Notes under the pieces: generated by a model
Databases searched by the model: none
Seen by the model: only the letters and a program-made list of their open reading frames with translations
Told to the model about the DNA's origin: nothing
In this document: piece by piece, positions 7,801 to 12,369 of the stretch
How the letters are laid out: each line of letters opens with the position of its first letter
Position numbering within the stretch: the first letter of the stretch is position 1
Made by a program: the position numbers and the translations under genes
DNA from: Baffinella frigidus
Lineage: Eukaryota; Cryptophyceae; Cryptomonadales; Baffinellaceae
DNA length: 13,782 nt
Reading direction: 5' to 3'
Assembly: GCA_026770585.1 (NCBI GenBank)
Contig: MU647236.1
Span: 102,592 to 116,373, forward strand

Positions 7801-10800
7801 CGTGGGTGCGCCTCGAGTGCAACCGCGTCTTCGAGGCCAACTCCGACAAAACGAGCGAGGTGTGTTCGAGAGACAGACAGACAGACAGACGGACAGACAG
7901 ACAGACAGACAGAGAGGACAGAGACAGAGAGACAGAAAGACAGAGAGACAGAGAGCCTCGATTGCAACCGCGTCTTTGAAGCCAACTCTGACACAACGAC
8001 TGAGGTGCCTATAATACTAATATTCAGCACTATAATGGCATGAGTCAGCACTACAATGGTAGTAGTCAGCACTAAAATGGTATTCATCAGCACCATAATG
8101 GAAGTAGTCAGCACGATAATACTAATAGTCTGGAAGCAACCGCGTCATCGAGGCCAACTCCGGCCACGCGACGGAGGTGCCTCATCCCCATCCCTAAACC
8201 CTAACGACCGAAACCCTGAACCCTAAACCTGAAACCCGAAATCCGAAACCCGAAACCCGAAACCCTGAACCCTGAACCCGAAACCCTGGGACGCTTCAGC
8301 ACCCTGGTCTTCCTAAACCCTAAAGACCCAAACCGCATACCCTAAACCCTAAACATCAAACCGCAAAGCCTAACCCCCACACCTTGACCAGGTGCGGCAC
8401 ATGTTCGCATTGCCGGTCAAGGCCCAGTTCATCCGCTTCGTCGTGCGCTCTTGGTACTCAACCCTAACCCCAAAAACCCGAAACCCGAAACACTGAACCC
8501 TGAACCCTAAAACGTTACACTGCATGCTTTACACTGAATGCTTTACACCCTGAACCCTGAACCCTGAACTCTAACTACTTTACACTGCATGTTTTTCACC
8601 CGGGACCCTCAACCCTCAACAAAACCCCGAAACCTTAACCCCAAAATGCTAACCCTTCACGCTCTCGCAGGTACCAATACCAGGCAATGCGCGTCGGGGC
8701 GTTGCTGTGCGAGAAAGAACAAGCCTGCGACAAGCTGCACCTCGACTACAAGATGCAGGACATGACCTCGGCGACGGGCGGCCCAGGTTTGCGTCACCCC
8801 TAAACCCCAAACCCCAAACCCCAAACCCCATACCCCAAACCCCAAACCCCAAGCCCCAAACCCCAAACTCCAAACCCCAACGCAGCGATCGAGGCGCCCT
8901 GGGGCGCGGACAAGTTCTGGCCCGTGGCCACTTTCGACGACGTCAACTTTGGCGGGAACAACTTTGGGAGGCAGCAGCTCGACGAGAAGGCTTGTCTCGC
9001 GGCTTGTGAGGCTATGGAGGGGTGCGTCGGGGTGGTGAGCTTCCCCCCCACACACCTCTCTCTCCCTCTCCCTCCCTCTCCCTCTCTCTCTCCCTCGCAC
9101 ACACTCACTCTCTGTCTCTCTCTCTGTATCTCTCTCAGGTGATGTGCCCACTCTCACTCTCTCTCACACAATCACTCTGATGCGCCCTCTCTCTCTTTCT
9201 GTCACACACACACACTCTATCTCTCAGGTGATGCGCCCTCGCTCACTCGCACACACACTCTCGCTGTCTCGCGCACACACACTCACGCTCCCCCCACACA
9301 CACACAGGTGATGCGCGAGTCAACGCCGAGCTGCTGGCCCAAGTACCGCATGGACAGCTCGAGCCAGAGGCGCTACACCGACCTGAAGTCTGTGTACATG
9401 ACCGACAAGCTCTGGTACCAGACGTCAGCCGAGTACGGCGCGCTGGTGCGCAAGGGCGAGGGCTTCATGGTGCCCTACTCCGCGTGCTTCGCGAAGCGCG
9501 GGACCTTCTCGATCGTGCTCGACGCGCGCCTCGACGTCACCACCGGCATGCGCCGCCTCATCAACGCCGGGTGGCGTGAGCGGGGGCTGTATGTGCGTAA
9601 CGAACGCTTCATGATGTTCCCGACGCCCTCAGGTCTCGCGTGCGACACGCCCATCAAGAACGAGCTCGCCTACCAGTTCGGCATCACCCGCTCGGACAAA
9701 GGCCTCGTCTCGCTGTACCTCAACGGGTGGAAGTGCGCCTCCGGCTTCCCCTCCTACGCCAACGGCTTCGCGCTCAACCACCTCGAGGACGGGCTGGACG
9801 TCCTGCACGACGGCGACTCCAGTTACGAGACCGGGGGGTTTGTGCGGCGCATGCAGATGTGGGGGGACACGCTGGACGATGATGCCATGGCGGAGGCGAG
9901 CGGCTGCCATCTCCCGACCCCCGCCAAGGATGTAACCCCCACGCCCGACACCCGACACCTGAAGCCTGGACCCCCAAACCTTCAGCCCGAAACCCGAAAC
10001 CCTCAAGATGTCTGAATGCCAAAAGCCCGAATCCTGAAACAACGAAGCCTTGGTTGTCCCTCAACCCTCAACCCGGTCCCCAACTCTAAACGCACCCCCG
10101 GCACCGCAGGACACGTGCGGGGCGGAGGTGACGTTCGGCTCGAAGAACGATCTCACTGGCTCATCCATCTTGCGCGAGGATGAGAACCTCCATCCGGACC
10201 ACTTCCTCCTCTCCTCCAACGGCAAGTTCCGAATGTCGGTCAAGATATGTGAAAACGGCCGCCCGGGCATGAGCATTGAGGTGTGCCCAAACCCTCAGCC
10301 CCAAACCCTAAACCCTAAACCCTAAACCCCAGACCCTAAACCCTAAACCCTAAACCCTAAACCCTAAACCCTAAACCCTAAACCCTAAACCTTTAACCCC
10401 AAACCCTAAACCCTAAACCCTAAACCTTCAACCCCAAACCCCAAACCCTAAACCCCTAACCCTAAACCCCTAACTCGAAACCCTAAACGCCCAAACCCGA
10501 AACCCGAAACCAGGTGTACTCATCATCAAGAAAGACGTGGTCGGCGCACAAGGAGATGACGGAGCGGGACACGCGCCGGTGAACCCCTACACCCTAAACC
10601 CTGCACCCCAAACCCAAAACCTCAAACCTTGAACCCCAAACCCTGAACCCCAATCTATCAATACCAATCCCCAAACCCTGAACCCTAAACCCCAAACCCC
10701 AAACCCCAAACCCCAAACCCCAAACCCCAAACTCTAAATAATAAATAGCAAACATTAAACCATAAATAATAAATAATAAATAATAAATAATCAATAACAA

Positions 10801-12338
10801 ACGCGACACGTGACGCAGGTGCGGTGCGATCAACAAGGTCACGATGCAGAGCAACGGCAACCTGGTCGTGTGGGGCACGCGCGACTGGTGCGTACCCCTC
10901 ACCCGCATCAAACCGCGCCTGCGGATTCAGCGTTTCCTGCGGGCTGAGCCTCGAATGCGGCCCCGCGGCGGCGGGGAATGGCCGAGCGCCGGGCGGGCTT
11001 TGATCCTCGTCGGCACCCGGGCAGGTGCTGGCACGCGAACACCAACTACCACGGTTTCACGCCGCAGATGGTGCTCACCATGCAGTCCGATGGTACCCCT
11101 CCACCCTCAACCAGAAACCCTAAACTCTACACCCTGAACCCAAAACCATAAACCCTAAACCCTAAACCCTAAACCCTGAAACCTAAACCCGAAACCAGGG
11201 AACCTCGTCATGTACGACCGCCGGGGCAGGGTAAACCCTACAAACCCTACACCCTACACCCTACACCCTACACCCTACACCCTGCACCCTGCACCCTGCA
11301 ACCTACACCCTACACCCTACACCCTACACCCTACACCCTACACCCTACACCCTACACCCTAACCCTCAAAACCCTAAACCCGCAACCCTAAACCCTTAAC
11401 TCTGACCCCTAAACCCTAAACCCGAAACCCTAAAGCACGAAGCGCAAACGCAGGTGGCGTGGGCGTCAGGGTCAAACGTCGAAGTCGCGGGCGCGAAAAC
11501 ACCACCGCTCGACCCCTACGACGCGGTCCAACCCCAACCCTAACTAACCCTAGCCCTAACCCCAACCCCGAAACCTGAAACCCGAAACCCGAAACCCGAA
11601 ACCTTGAACCCCAAACCCCACAAACCCGAACCCCGGGTACCACCCTGCACTCTGAAGCCCCAACCCTAAACCCCAAACCCTGAACCCTGATCCGTAAACC
11701 CTACGACGCGGTCTCCCTCTCCTCCTCACCTGAACCCCAAACCCCAAACCCCAAACCCCAAACCCCAAACCCCAAACCCCAAACCCCAAACCCCAAACCC
11801 GAAAGCAGGTGACCTTCTCTGACGTCATGAACAACGACGAGAAGGGCCAGTACTACGGCCGCGGGTAACCCATCAACCCTAAACCATAAACCCTAAACCC
11901 TAAACCCTTAACCCTAAACCCTAAGCCCCAAACCCGAAACCCGAAACCCTAAACCCTAAACCCCAACCTTTGGCGTCCTAAACCCTGGGTTTGCACTGAA
12001 TGCTTGACACCAGGACTTCAACACACTCTCTCTCGCTCCCTCTCACACACTCTTTCTCGCGCCCTCTCGCACACTCTCTCGCGCGCCCTCTCACACACAC
12101 TCTCTCTCGCTCCCTCCCACACACTCTCTCTCGCGCCCTCTCACACACTCTCTCGCGCGCCCTCTCACACCCTACACCCTTCCAGGTTGGGCGTGCTCGC
12201 GCCCTGGTGCTGGCGGCCGAAGAGCAACTGCCAGGACTTCAACTCCTGGATGCAGATCGATCTGGGCGAGAAGCGCACCGTCACCAAGGTCGGAGAGAGT
12301 GAGAGAGAGCGAGAGAGAAAGAGACAGACAGAGAGAGC

Positions 12339-12369
<31 letters not shown>

